From Alisma plantago-aquatica (taxonomy: Eukaryota > Streptophyta > Magnoliopsida > Alismatales > Alismataceae), in contig OY856409.1 of the NCBI GenBank assembly GCA_963693085.1, positions 525,535,303-525,599,302 on the forward strand: a DNA stretch of 64,000 bases. Direction: 5' to 3'. Positions within the stretch are counted from its first letter, which is position 1. The number at the start of each line of letters is the position of its first letter. The position numbers and the translations under genes are program-made. Below, in pieces: positions 33,540 through 45,230 of this stretch. A model generated the notes under the pieces. It did not search any database. It saw nothing but the letters and a program-made list of their open reading frames with translations, and was not told the origin of the DNA.

Positions 33540-35191
33540 ATGAAAGGTATGCCCCTAAGGTTTGGGAGCCGAGGGGGCAGTCGTGGTGGCGGCCATGGAG
33601 GTCAAGGACAGGAGCCCTCTTACCACCTTCATTCAACTGAGGAGGCCTTCTGTACTACACCGTCCGACGCTGATGTTGGTCAGGTCATCAGTAAAGGGCC
33701 AGTCGAAAATGATGACACTAATGACATTCCCATGCTTACGAAATAGACCGATGGCATTCTTGTTCGCCGTAGTTACAAGGATGCCCATGTTGGGAATGAT
33801 CACAGACTCCTTTCATACATAAACCCCATCTCACCGGACACTCTCACTGAGGCGGATATCCAGGTCGACCTTTCTGGAGTCCTCCCTGCCTTCTCAGTCA
33901 AGAACAAATCTATTCAAAATTTGTTGGCTCCTTGGCCGTTTGCAGTAGTTGTGAAGGCCATAGGAATCACGTTAGGATTCGAAGCATTTGTCAATAAGAT
34001 AAGCGTGCTGTGGCAGCCGATGGCTCAACTCCGGATCATCAATCTAGATAATTGATACTACATAGTTCAGTTGGGCAACCGCAAGGACTATGAGAAGGAG
34101 TTGTTGGGGGACCGTGGACTATTTTTGGAAACTATCTTTGCATACAATCATGGTCTCCATCTTTCCGGCTGTCAGAGAAAATTCCTCACAAACTAATCGT
34201 CTGGGTGAGGGTAGCAGATCTCCCTATGTTCCTCTATCAAAATCAACTCCTCACCAACATTGGAAACTCCATTGGCAAGACGATCAAGGTGGATGCTAAT
34301 ACCCTATTAGGCAATAGGGGTAAGTTTGCCAGAATCTCCGTTGAGGTAGACACACAAAAGCCCTTGCTTCCGGCCATATTCATGAATGGAGAGTACTTCC
34401 TCCTCGAGTATGAGAACCTTCCCCACTTCTGCCTGAAGTGTGGTCATCTCGGACATACGGCGGACGAGTGCAAGCAAGGCACACCTCTGAGTGATCTGGC
34501 CTCCACCTCCATTCCCATCTCGGTCACGACAGTAAATTATACTGAGGCTATCCATGCTAAAATGCCTGAAAGGAGCAAGCCCAATGCTCGGGGTAGAAAT
34601 ACCAATGGAAAAAAAAGTATGACGGTGTAGAGCGAGTGTAATACTTCCATTGTCACCTCCAATGTACCCCACGATCTGACAGGTGGTGATGATGATTTCC
34701 AGCCGATGCTTAGTAAGAAAGCTAAGCAGCGACAGCGATAGAAGGAAGCTGCTACGAAAGCCACCCAGGCTATAGCGACGCAAGACACAACCAATCAACA
34801 TGAAGCCAACACTTCTGTCAGGCTTATCGGCAACGACGTTAGCAAGGGAAGGTAGTCAAACCCGCCTCAAGATTGGGACTTCCATTTCCATGCACAAGCA
34901 TATGACATTCCTGTGATTCCCAGCAACCGCATAGCTTGCCATAAAAGGAATGATAGCGGCTACGTCATGTTGAGGAATAGGAAGATCATCTTCCAAGAAA
35001 CATGAAGTCCAGACCGCATTCGAAAGAAGGGCCGAGTAGAGGACTTGCAAGGCAAAACTAGTACAACTCCCCATGTGAAGTGTGCTCTGGATCTCCAAAA
35101 GAATCTTGAAGGTGCTTCTCAAGAAGCCACTGTAGAGGAAATAATGGAAGGTGAAGAACAGTCTATAGGACTGTGTGTCGCCCTTCAATAA
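33540..35191 (+). pseudogene. LINE-B ORF1 (DUF4283 plus CCHC zinc knuckle)
   Basis: ORF1 encodes the RNA-binding protein that coats LINE RNA. The start is ATG 33540, then an Arg/Gly-rich N-terminus (RFGSRGGSRGGGHGGQGQ). The DUF4283 domain follows: PWPFAVVVKAIGITLGFEAF, VLWQPMAQLRIINLDN and KDYEKEL (33930-34100). A frameshift near 34105 moves to the frame with WTIFGNYLCIQSWSPSF, KLIVWVRVADLPMFLYQN and GNRGKFARISVEVDTQKPLL. The zinc knuckle CLKCGHLGHTADEC is at about 34430-34472. A lysine- and glutamine-rich tail ends at TAA 35189-35191. Stops are at 33744-33746, 34053-34055 and 34628-34630. The domain order is that of plant L1 ORF1. Confidence 0.88.
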
Positions 35192-35199
35192 CTGGCTCA

Positions 35200-38100
35200 A
35201 TGAATGTCATCTGCTGGAATATCCAGGGTGTGTGCTTGGATAAGAAAATCTGTCTAATCCATGAAATGAAATCAATCCACAAAGTGAACATCACAACCAT
35301 TGTGGAGCCCCGCTGTAGTGGCCCAACTACTAATAAAATCATCAAGCGTCTTGGCTATAACTCCTCACATAGGATAGAATCCAATGGATTCTCTGGGGGT
35401 ATTTGGCTCACTTGGGATCATCATCGCTGCTCTCTTGAAATCCTCCTCAACCACCGCCAATTCGTGCACTGTCGTGTCAATGGCAACTGGTATCTGATTT
35501 TCATCTATGGTAGTCCTAACCCTACTCCGCGGGAGTTCCTTTGGGAAAGACTCGAGGAAATTTATGCTTCCATTAATGCTCCATGGGCTGTCTTAGGCGA
35601 CTTCAACACCATGCTCGACATCAACGAGAAGAGGGGCAGTGAGTACTTTGATAGGCAGGCCAGTGACCACTTCCATGAAGTCCTTGCTGCCACCAGTCTT
35701 GCTGAACTGAAATCTCAAGGCCCCATCTTTACCTTCCAGTGCCAACAGCTCCATGAGTGGCTTGACCGTGTCATTCCCAACTCTGAATGGATTCACAAGT
35801 TCAAGGACAGCTCTGTAGTGGTTCTTCCCCACCTGTAATCTGACCACCACCCCATTCTTCTATCCTATGGCACCAGGACGCCCAGATGCTTTCTTTTCCT
35901 CACAAAAGTGAGATGGAGCCTCGCCCCCAGCTTTAAGGAGGATGTCATGTGCCACTGGCCTACTGATGGCAACTTCCATGAAGCACTTGGCACTTTCAAA
36001 GATAAGGCCTCTCGGTGGGACTCCACGAGATCTGCCAACCAACATAAGGAGAAACAAAAGTTACTTGCTTGTATCAGCAAGTACCAAGTACAATCCCAAT
36101 CTTTGAACCGTATTCCTCTGACGGACCCGTCTATTTCCCTTCAGGAACGCTTCCATAACATCCTCCTTGATGAGGAGGCAGACTGGAAGCAGTGGGCCCA
36201 TATAGATGGATGAAATCTGGCGACCTCAACACCAGATTCTACCAATTGTACATGCAAGCAATAAGGTATTTCAACAAGATCACCCACCTTCAATGTGAAG
36301 ATGGGCATTGGACTTCTACAAGAGAAGAGATGAAGGGTATGATTCACAGTTATTTTGCTGACCTCCTGTCCCAAGTTGCCCTGACACACACTGATCGGAT
36401 ACATGTGTATCCTGGTGTATTCCATCTTGTTCCAGCATCTATCTTAGTCAGTCTGAGCTATATCCCAGACAAGGATGAAATCAAAGTTGTCGTCTTCTAC
36501 ATGGCACCTCTCAAAGCGTCGGGGCCTTACGGGGTCCATACTGGCTTTATCCATCACCACTGGGATAAGGTTGGTCCCATCATCTCTCGTACGATGCATG
36601 AGGTCTTCACTTCTGAGAACATCAGCACCTCAATTGCAGACTCCTATATGGTCTTAATTCCCATGATATTTGTGCCTCAGCGCTGCTGCGACCTAAGGCC
36701 CATTTTTCTCAATAATGGCTGCTTCAAAATCATTTCCAAGGTCATCGTCGAGAGATTGAAGCCACTCATGAATGACTGGGTTAGCCCAATTCAGTCTAGC
36801 TTCATACCTGGAAGACGCATAAGCGACAACATCCTTCTAGTTCAAGAGGTTATCCACTCCATGAAATCTAAAGCTAGTAAGAAACCTTGGATGTGCATTA
36901 AGATGGACCTGGCTAAGGTGTTTGACAAGATGAATTGGTCCTTTATCTACAACACATTGTAGCGCACATGCATGCCAACTAAAATTACTACCATCATCAT
37001 GGAAATCATAAGCAAAGGCTCGACATCCATCCTATGGGAAGGTGAACCTCTGCTCCCCTTCAAAGCTACCTAAGGCATCCGTCAGGGCAACCCTATCAGC
37101 CCTTACATTTTTGTCTTGTGTATGGAACGACTGAGCCAAGCTATTTCTGGTTCCGTGGAAGCTGATAAATGGAAACCATATTTCTCTCCCGGGGAGGTTT
37201 GAAGCTATCCCACATTTTCTTTGTTGATGACATTCTTCTCTTGGGTGAAGATTCTATCAAACAAGATCATATCATCTCTTCTATCCTCAAGGATTTCTTG
37301 TTGGCTTTTGGGCAATCTGTCTCCAAGCCTAAATCACACTGCTTCTTCAGTAAGAATACACCTCAACTGCTAAGGAGAACGATCAGCTGGAAGCTGGGTT
37401 TTCCTTGGACCAACGACCTAGGGAAATACTTGGAGTACCAGTTCTTCATCACCGTGTCAACAAAGAAACTCATGGAGATATTTTAGCTTCGATTTATAGG
37501 AGGATGAATAGTTGTGCTCTTAAAAGTTTGTCCCTAGCGGGTCGGGTGTCCTTGGCCAAATCCACCTTGCAGGTCATTCCATCCTATGCTATGCAAACTG
37601 TTAAACTCTCACCACGCCTATGTGATGAGATCAATAAGCACATTCGGAGGTTCATCTGGTTCGGAGCTTTCAACCAACGGAAAACATCCCTAGTATCCTG
37701 GAAAAAAGTCTCCTCAAGTAAAGATGTTGGGGGCCTTTCCATCCGGGATGCCAGAGACCAAAATGATGCTTTAATGATGAAGAACGTTTGGGCATTCCTC
37801 ACTGACCCATCTAAGGTCTAGGTCAAGGTGATGAAGGATAAATATATTAAGGGCGGTAGGCTCAAATCAATTCTGAGATCCCCGACTTGGAGCTTTATTA
37901 AGAAGAACCTCAACAAGGTCACCGAACAAAGTCATATAGCAATCAACAATGGGAGGCACACAAACGCTTGGGATGGTAAATGGATTACTGGTCATTCTGT
38001 GTTGGACTTCTACCCTGATTGGCCAATTCCCCAAGACATACGCAATCTCACTGTAGACTCCACGGCGTGCTACGATGGGGTCTGGGATTGGGACTTCATC

Positions 38101-39241
38101 TACAATTTCTTTCCTGCATCTACTTGGTCTGCTATTGCTTCTATCCCTGCCCCATGCTCTCACTCAGGCGATAACGGTTGGATCTGGTCTCTTGAAAGAA
38201 GTGTCCAGTTCACTTCACGATCAGTCTATATGTGGCTCAGGCGAGGGAAAGAGATCACTACAAATGGTAATTGGAAAGGCATCTGGAAAGCCAAGATACC
38301 GGAACGGATTAAAATGTTTTTATGGCTCATGCTTCATGGGGCCCTCATAACGAACATGGATAAGAGGCGCAGGCATGTGGGAATCCCAGAGGAATGTCCT
38401 ATCTGCAATAACAGCTAAGACACCATCACTCATGCTCTCTAAGATTGCAATTTTAGTCGAGATGTCTAGAATCAGTTGTTGCCTAATGAAGATCACTCAG
38501 CCCCCCATTCGAATGCATGGATCCATAGGTGCACCATAAATTCGGATGACTCATTCATCATGAGAGTGGTTGCTTGCTGGCATATATGGGCATGCCGTAA
38601 TGAACAAATCCATCAACAGAAGCTCAAGCCAACATCTAAGAAAGTTGAGTTCATCAAGCTTCGGACAGAGTCCATTCTTAAGCTGCAAATTGGTCCTGGA
38701 CATATCCAAATGGTAGCTAATTCTTCTGCTCTGAAGCTTATAGAAAAATCATTTTACGTCTTCATGGATGCGGCTCATCACCATGGCCAAAACACAGCGT
38801 CAGTCGGTGCCCATGATGTGCTTGTAGATGGGTCACATATATTGGGTTCCTGCCAAACCACTCAGTCCACCACTCCGCTCGTTAGTGAAATTAAAGTGAT
38901 CATGTTTGGTGCTCAAATCTGCAAAGATCGCAAATGGGACGATGTCTACATTTACACTGACTTTCTGGAAGCTATCGGGCACCTCACCAGAAGAAAACCA
39001 CTCCCACAGTTCTTGCCCTTTTCTAGGGAGATTGGGAAACTCTTAGGGGGGCCTCTCAAAGCTTATTCACCATGTCCCTCGCGGCTTCAATAGATACACA
39101 GATAGTCTAGCAAAACATGCCATCCTCTATAGAACCTCGCTCAGCTTCACTTCTATTGTACCCCACTGGTTCTACAACATGAACCAGGTGGACATTCAGT
39201 CTACTTTATCTGTAGCAGAGCGCAGAATGAATAAGAATTAG
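35200..39241 (+). pseudogene. LINE-B ORF2 (endonuclease, RT, zf-RVT, RNase H)
   Basis: ORF2 nicks the target and reverse-transcribes LINE RNA. From ATG 35200 (8 bases after the ORF1 stop): the endonuclease domain begins MNVICWNIQGV, with IVEPRCSG, GDFNTMLDINEKRG and SDHHPILLSYG (35838-35870, just after an in-frame stop). The RT domain has APLKASGPYGVHTGFIHHHW, DLRPIFLNNGCFKIISKVIV, SSFIPGRRISDNIL, then MDLAKVFDKMNW (first catalytic Asp), GIRQGNPISPYIF, and FVDDILLLGE near 37218-37248 (catalytic Asp pair). A zf-RVT-like block follows: WKAKIPERIKMFLWLMLHG and CPIC. A type I RNase H domain closes it: FYVFMDAAHH, SEIK, YTDFLEAI, and VPRGFNRYTDSLAKHA near 39072-39120. Frameshifts occur near 36210, 37160, 37480 and elsewhere. 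Confidence 0.9.
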
Positions 39242-39263
39242 CTCTGCCCTGCTGGAAAAAAAG

Positions 39264-39275
39264 AGAGTTTTATAA
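39264..39275. repeat. Target-site duplication, right copy (LINE-B)
   Basis: AGAGTTTTATAA directly after the 3' A run. Exact match to 33521-33532. Confidence 0.85.
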
Positions 39276-39469
39276 CAGAGCCAAAAGGCTTACATATATT
39301 TGAAGACCATGTCACTTATAAACCAATAAATACATGACCAATTATAAATATTATAACATAGTTTCCAAACTGACCGAATCTACTCCAATAATATTTTTCA
39401 TTTACCATTGACATCTAAAGCACACTGGGTATCCACTGTTTTTAGTCCTACATCATCCTTGTGCATAAA

Positions 39470-40500
39470 TTATTTGATCATCCTTGTTTGTCTCTGAGTC
39501 ATTATGGCAAATAGCTTCATTTTCCCACTACTTCCCCGCACTACTTTACCTAAAGATGTGAACTGAATGAATGTATCTTGTTTGAAAAATAATGATATGT
39601 TAGTATCTTGAACAACGTGTGTCTCATGTCTATCTTGAGATTTTATACTCACTTCTCCAAATATGAACTCATCACCCTCTGGATTGACACATGTAAGACT
39701 GACTTCTATATCCACTACTTTATTTGTATCTATATTAAAGACATTACTAGAAAAATTGTTATTGTTTCCATTAATACTTCCCTCATTGCTTATGTATTCT
39801 TTATTATTCCTCTTCCTAGTTTTTGTCCATATCTTTGTGATTGGCACCCTGTGCTTCTGCATAGCAGTGTCATAGACAATTTGATGATGATCTTCAGACT
39901 CCATCTTATCAGCTTCATCAAGCGTAGGAAAGCTTTTACTCCATTAGGAACCAGATCTAATGTTCTTAGGCATAGGAGCACTAGATCGAGGAGGTCTTTG
40001 GGTGTGGATATGTTTCCATAATATGTCTGCCACCTCTATTCCTCCTCTATCCAATGTATACTAGCTGATGCGACAACATTTTCTTGGGGTCCAGATTCTA
40101 CAATAGATGATGTTTTTTTCATAATTTTACTGATCATGCCCTATCCTACCACATTCATTGCAGATTGGGGGTAGATATTCATATTAAACCCAATATTCCA
40201 CGTTGATAATAACTTCTGGATAGACTGGAGAAAAAGTGTCTATTTTGATCATTGGATGAGAAAACTTGCTTTGTGTACAATTTAGGGTGTAATCATCAGC
40301 CCTAATCACGTTACCTTAAGCCTCACAACACTTATGACATATAACCTTTTTGTATAAGTGGAAATCTAGATCATTCTCTCTATCCCTAGTGATAGTCCTT
40401 GACGGTAATCCATTGGAAGGGTTAAAGTCAACATTCCACTTCCACACAGTTAGGCAGGATCCACAAATAGACCTAGGTCAACCTATGAGACCATTCAAGT
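39470..40500 (-). pseudogene. LINE-C ORF1 relic, minus strand
   Basis: Reading right to left: RADDYTLNCTQSKFSHPMIK near 40300-40240, equivalent to the 'R.ADD.T....GRFARV.VEID' block of LINE ORF1. Then YPEVIINVEYWV and a zinc knuckle, ICNECGRIGHDQ, near 40160-40125 (the last Cys is lost). The frame continues through stops into a 144-residue open tail at 39904-39470 (SEDHHQIVYDTAMQKHRVPI, an Asn-rich stretch, then SLTCVNPEGDEFIFGEV). ORF2 is not found to its left, so the fragment is 3'-truncated or cut. It is distinct from LINE-B, in which the knuckle and flanks differ. Confidence 0.6.
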
Positions 40501-41555
40501 AATCTTTTATACATTAGAACTGAGTTGTGTAGTGACTTAGACTTAACTCATTTACCTTCCATTGCCCAATTGGTCTTCAAAGCATCTACAAGTGATCGCA
40601 TACTATGAAATATCCAATATGTTTATTGATCAACTTCAGAACAACTATAAAACACAAGGCCTTTGTAAAATAGTGAATGCTTCTGTAGTGATAGAAATAT
40701 CTAGGAACCCATGGACATGGATCAATGAAATGGCATTAGTATTACTGCTTTATGGCCCTTCGTTTGTCAAAAAATCACTAGTTTGAAGAGCGCAACATCC
40801 CACTAAAGTTTCATATTAGAATGTCTTAGGAAAGCTAGTAACTATCAGTGGTCTTTCAGGCATAAACGTCAGATTATGTATTTGTTTGCAAACACTTCTA
40901 TCATAAAGATGAGTGTCAGATAGAGATTTCGGTTCTGATATCATTACTTATCTAAATCAATGACTGTAACAAAGTTTCAATTTTCTAACAATTTGTATGT
41001 GTACCTTGTGGGGTGAAATAGTTATATAATATCACAAGTTAAAAGAAAATTATGAAATGAGGAATATAGTTGTGATTACTAGATTACAAGTTAGATACTT
41101 TCAAGGTATGATACAATCAATTCATTACATATACTTTTTAGTAAATAGTTTTTTTTTTGTTGGAGATAGAGTTATATATTGTGTTGAGTATAGTTTGTTC
41201 ATGTCAAACACTTAACTATGAGTTTATTTTTAACCTAACATTGCCATGATCCTAGGAAAAAAAGAAAAGGTAGCCACATCCATTCATTATACATTCAAAT
41301 AGTAGTTTATATATACTTTAATCTAAATTGACATCTAATATAATGCTTTTAATAGGTTTTGTGACAATGGTGATGGTATTTCATCACTTGTGAATGTTTC
41401 AATGCATTAAAAAGAACATAAAGGAAATAAGGATCAATGTTTCCATGTTTCAAGATTTATTATAGAGTGAGATACTATGCAAAGTAAGTATGATATTTTT
41501 TAACCTATAGAAATACTCAATTGTAGTTTATAACAATAACACATAAAAAATTTGT
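40501..41555. other. Unassigned AT-rich sequence
   Basis: No coding or structural feature is supported. A long T run near 41150 and several AT-rich words only. Confidence 0.4.
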
Positions 41556-41880
41556 AGGACCAAGTTTATGAATTGAAGGCAACATTGGTACGGATTTTTC
41601 ATGACCAAAGACTATGGTACAATGCTTGTTTGAGGTTCCACAAGAAAGATGATAATGAAAATGGTCAAGGCAAAGTTTGCACCAAGTGTGGAAAAAAATA
41701 TGCTCTCTTCATACAATTAATACCCTCTTTTATTGTCCAATTCATATATATTTTAGAAATTACTTTGAAATTAATATTATATCTTGTTGATTATAGGTGC
41801 ATTATTAAAGTTGATGTCATGGACGTTTTCACTTCCATTAGATTAAATTATTTGAAACAACAACATACCATCTCATAGGT
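41556..41880 (+). pseudogene. Replication protein A large-subunit-like C-terminal fragment
   Basis: The + strand frame reads YELKATLVRIFHDQRLWYNA, then CLRFHKKDDNENGQGKVCTK and CGKKYAL, and after an AT-rich interruption YRCIIKVDVMDVFTSIRL. This resembles the C-terminal single-stranded-DNA-binding fold of RPA70 (Rep_fac-A_C), with the 'WWY.ACP.C.KK...C..CGK' zinc ribbon followed by a beta-strand block 'YR..L.V.D.TGS'. The first CxxC pair has lost a Cys (ACLRFH), while the second is intact (CTKC). In plants such fragments occur in RPA-like gene relics and in Helitrons, which carry RPA-like genes. I saw no helicase block or Helitron ends. Pseudogene status is inferred from the broken frame. Confidence 0.5.
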
Positions 41881-42690
41881 TATACTGATGTAGTGGTACT
41901 AAATTTTTTACCAATATTTAGACAGTTCATGATCTTTCTTTTCGTAACAAAATTAAGTTGTCCAGATATATTGGACACATGCTATCTAAGGTGTAATGGA
42001 ATCAATTTTTTTGTATTAAATCACATGATACTCGAGAATTTATTATTGAAGCACAAGGGACACTAACAATAATGAAGCATATAGTGAAATTCTTAGATGC
42101 AACTATTTTATACATCAAGCAAGAAAGTATGAGTTTTTTATATGATATTGACAACAAGACTAAATTTGATGTTGTTTTGGCATATATGCTAAATTGTGGA
42201 ATGGTACTTTCCTTTTCCTTATAAACACATTTGCCAATGTGATTTAAGTCATACACTCTTTTTATCATTGGTATTTATTTAAATATTATAACAAAAGTCA
42301 TTCCAAAGCTTCAGGTGGAATCAATACAAAGTATCAATAATTAGATTGAAATAAACCATTTTCCAAAAATGGTGACTCAAATCGTAAGTATCTTGACTCT
42401 GATAATAAGTATATTATCAAATTGTACATATTTTTCTAATTATTTTGTTTTTATGTGATACGTTTGGAATAAAATTTTAAAATATTTACAATTAAACCAT
42501 CAAAATATGAGCGTGCATTAACAAAAAATAAGGTACTATTATATTTTATCTGTTATTTGTTCATTCCATATTTTTTGATTAATTACTAAATGGATTATTG
42601 CTTATTCCATAAGGCATTTGTTTATTCAAGTTCTTAATTGACTAAAACCTTGTTTTGATGATTACTAAACCATTCCATTTTTTTGTCGAA
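41881..42690. other. Unassigned AT-rich sequence
   Basis: Nothing supportable on either strand. Confidence 0.4.
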
Positions 42691-43785
42691 TGTTTATACT
42701 TGACCAATTTTAGACTAGATAGACACACTTCACATGACTAAATTGTAAACCTTAATTTGGAGAAATCAAGTCATACAAGCACATAGATCAATTTTTGAAG
42801 AATAGATAGTTCATCCATAGATATTTGATGTAGATCACCTATTATGACTATAAGACTTGTATTTAATCTTATATGCATAATAAAATTAGTTAGGATGAAC
42901 TATATTTCATTTGCGAGGTTTTGAAATACCCAAAACTACAAGTTCAGTCAATCGAATTTTCCCTGGGATAACACGACCATCAACATTGTCTGTGGGGGGT
43001 TTGCAAGACCTTTTTTTGACAAAGTTTTATACCAGAATGCAACTCGACCAAAAAGTAGCCCAGGAAGCAAGGTTTGTCAGTCGACTTCTCCCTAAAGGTA
43101 GCTCAAATGTACTGTAAAAACCATTTTCTTTAGTGAAAAACATCTATTGGAGGGGCAAAAAATATGAAAAAATATCTATAGGATGCCCCAATAATGACCA
43201 AAATTCATTCTAAATGGTTCTATTGGATTGTAGGTATCCTCAAATTTAAATAGGACCCCTTGGGCTTCATCCGATGGTTAGCCAATCACTATCAAGTTTC
43301 ATATACAATATTTGAGAGAGATTTGCCTTCAAAGAGCCTCAATCCACTCTCATCAACTTAATCGCTTGATACATACATTAGAGTGAGTAAGATATTTTTA
43401 AGAAAGATAGTCCTACATGTATCATTTTGTGAGGCTCTAACTTCCTCCACCTACCCATCTCTCTTTCTACATCAAAGATGAATATTCTCTCTCTTGGATA
43501 AGAGAGGAGGAGAAGAAGAAGGGCCTTGGTGAAAAGTTTCTCCATGGTGAAGGTGAAGTCAAGAGCCTTAAGATCAAAGTCAAGAGTGGGTAAGTCCTTG
43601 AAGGATGAAGACTCATTTCAACAGCGGGTAAGTCCTAGGAGAAGGTCAAAGATACATTGTAAGAGTAGGTAAGTCCTTGGTAAGGAGGAAGACCTTGGTC
43701 ATGGATAGGTAAGTGTTAACTTCAGAGTTATACATTGCCCATATTTTAATAATTAATTAACCATTCCATTCCTATGTATCTAATA
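42691..43785 (+). mobile_element. Copia-2 family LTR, truncated copy A
   Basis: Shares the order of LTR copy B to its right: a start like tgtttatacttgaccaattt, a TATA-like 'aatttaaataggacccctt' near 43237, and three 'gggtaagtcct' repeats (43585-43715). It stops short of the final 300 or so bases seen in copy B and is followed directly by copy B. It may be the remnant of an adjacent insertion or a recombination product. Confidence 0.5.
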
Positions 43786-45177
43786 TGTTTGTTCATGATT
43801 GATTTTAGGCTTTATTTACATGAAAAGGACCAAATTGTACAAGTCCTAGCTTTTTCAAGTTCAAGTCAAAAGCAACGCAAGTGTGCATTTTTGGAAAACA
43901 CTCCAAATGACCTTAGATGCTTTTTTTTAATCACTTGTATTCATGATATGACTTATAAATAAGATGAGAAAAAATTAGGGACACTTAATTCCAAGGTTTA
44001 ATCACTAAAATATCAATTTAGAAAATTTGTCAGAGGTTGTTTATTTGTCGAGTTGGAAACTTGATCGATCCAGTGAAGGATTTTTTGTAGATGACCCATC
44101 GGTCGAGTTGCACACTCACAAAACTCGACTGACTGACTCACTAAGCAAAACTAATTGTAGATCATTGGTCAAGTTTTCTAGAACAAACTTGACTGATAGT
44201 TTAAAAATTGGCTTTGTCAATTAATGGATCGGTCGAGTTACCTTTTTTTGAAACTTGACCGAATGTGTTGTACAAAAAATGCGGAAAAATTGATTATAAC
44301 CGTTGGTGAGTTGTTTTGAGCGAGAATAGATCTATTGCAACTTGGAAATGGTTGTATTTTACCCTTAAGTGATCCCACGCTCAAGGGAACACCCCCAACT
44401 ATAAATAGGACCCCTTGGAGTTTAATCCAAGTTTTCTCATTCATGCTATTCTAAGTCATTGATATAGTTGAGTGTGTTGCAACTCATTGAGCCCTTTATC
44501 TCTCTAGTTTACACTTCATTTGATGATTATGAGTGATATAGACCAGTTGTAAGAGAGTTGCTTCCTTGTTCTTGTAAAGTTCTCATTCCATTCCATCTTC
44601 CCTACCCCTTTCCTCAATGAAGCAAAGGTAAAGCAAGCTACTCTCAATGAAGGTGGGGCTGTTGTTGTTATTCTTCAAGGTTGAAGAAGAGTTGAAGATA
44701 TTCTCTAGGAGAAGGAGAAGGAGAAGGCTGAAGATTCAAGAAGAGTGGGTAATCCCTTGAAGGCTGAAGACTTGTGCAAGAGTAGGTAAGTCCTTGGAAG
44801 AAGGCAGAAGACTCTTGTAAAGTGGGTAAGTCCTTGGTAAGGTGGAAGACTCTTTGTGTTTGAATGGGTAAGTCCTTTGGTGGTCTTATGTTGTAACTCT
44901 TATTGGTGAATATATAGAGCAAAGCACTTGTGAAGTCCTAGAGGTTGACCTCTCTAGTTAGTGGACTAACTCTCTCCTAGTTTGGATACTAGAACCGCTC
45001 TAAATGACCTTGTCAATGGCTTGCTTTAATTTTCTCTCATCCTTTCTATGGTTGTTAGTTAGGACTTCAAATTGCACTTACTCTATTGGTTTTGATTGAT
45101 ATAATTTGAAGGTATAAACTAACTTGTGAGATTTTTTGAGGCACTATTCACCCCCATATAGAGCCCTAGATCAAACA
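43786..45177 (+). repeat. Copia-2 5' LTR (copy B)
   Basis: Starts tgtttgttcatgattgattt and ends ...cctagatcaaaca, two bases before a perfect primer site. TATA core at 44400 (tataaataggacccctt). It includes several 'gtgggtaagtccttg' repeats (44745-44880) and GGTCGAGTT/AACTTGACCG inverted words (44035-44270). 'caccccca' near its end is typical of SIRE/Maximus copia. No 3' LTR partner is in the window. Confidence 0.7.
44400..44407 (+). promoter_or_regulatory. LTR TATA box, Copia-2
   Basis: TATAAATA in 'ctataaataggaccccttgg'. Truncated copy A has ttaaatagg in the same place. Confidence 0.6.
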
Positions 45178-45179
45178 AG

Positions 45180-45192
45180 TGGTATCAGAGCC
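45180..45192 (+). other. Copia-2 primer-binding site
   Basis: TGGTATCAGAGCC, a perfect complement to the initiator tRNA-Met 3' end, two bases after the LTR. Confidence 0.9.
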
Positions 45193-45230
45193 AAGGATCT
45201 TCTCCAACAATCTCCCACAAGATGAGGGGA

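Larger units (their letters stand above)
33533..39263 (+). mobile_element. Full-length L1-type LINE, LINE-B
   Basis: A 5.7-kb unit bounded by a 12-bp target duplication, with ORF1 (33540-35191), ORF2 (35200-39241) and a short A run (ggaaaaaaag) at the 3' end. Full length is shown by ORF1 beginning 7 bases after the left duplication. Both frames are broken by stops and frameshifts, so the copy is dead. Its coding regions are richer in G and C than the surrounding DNA. Confidence 0.92.

Noticed and set aside
34307..34801. 164-residue minus-strand frame
   Set aside because: Antisense to LINE-B ORF1, whose domains are clear on the plus strand.
39608..40021. 137-residue plus-strand frame
   Set aside because: Antisense to the LINE-C ORF1 relic, and no domain was recognised.
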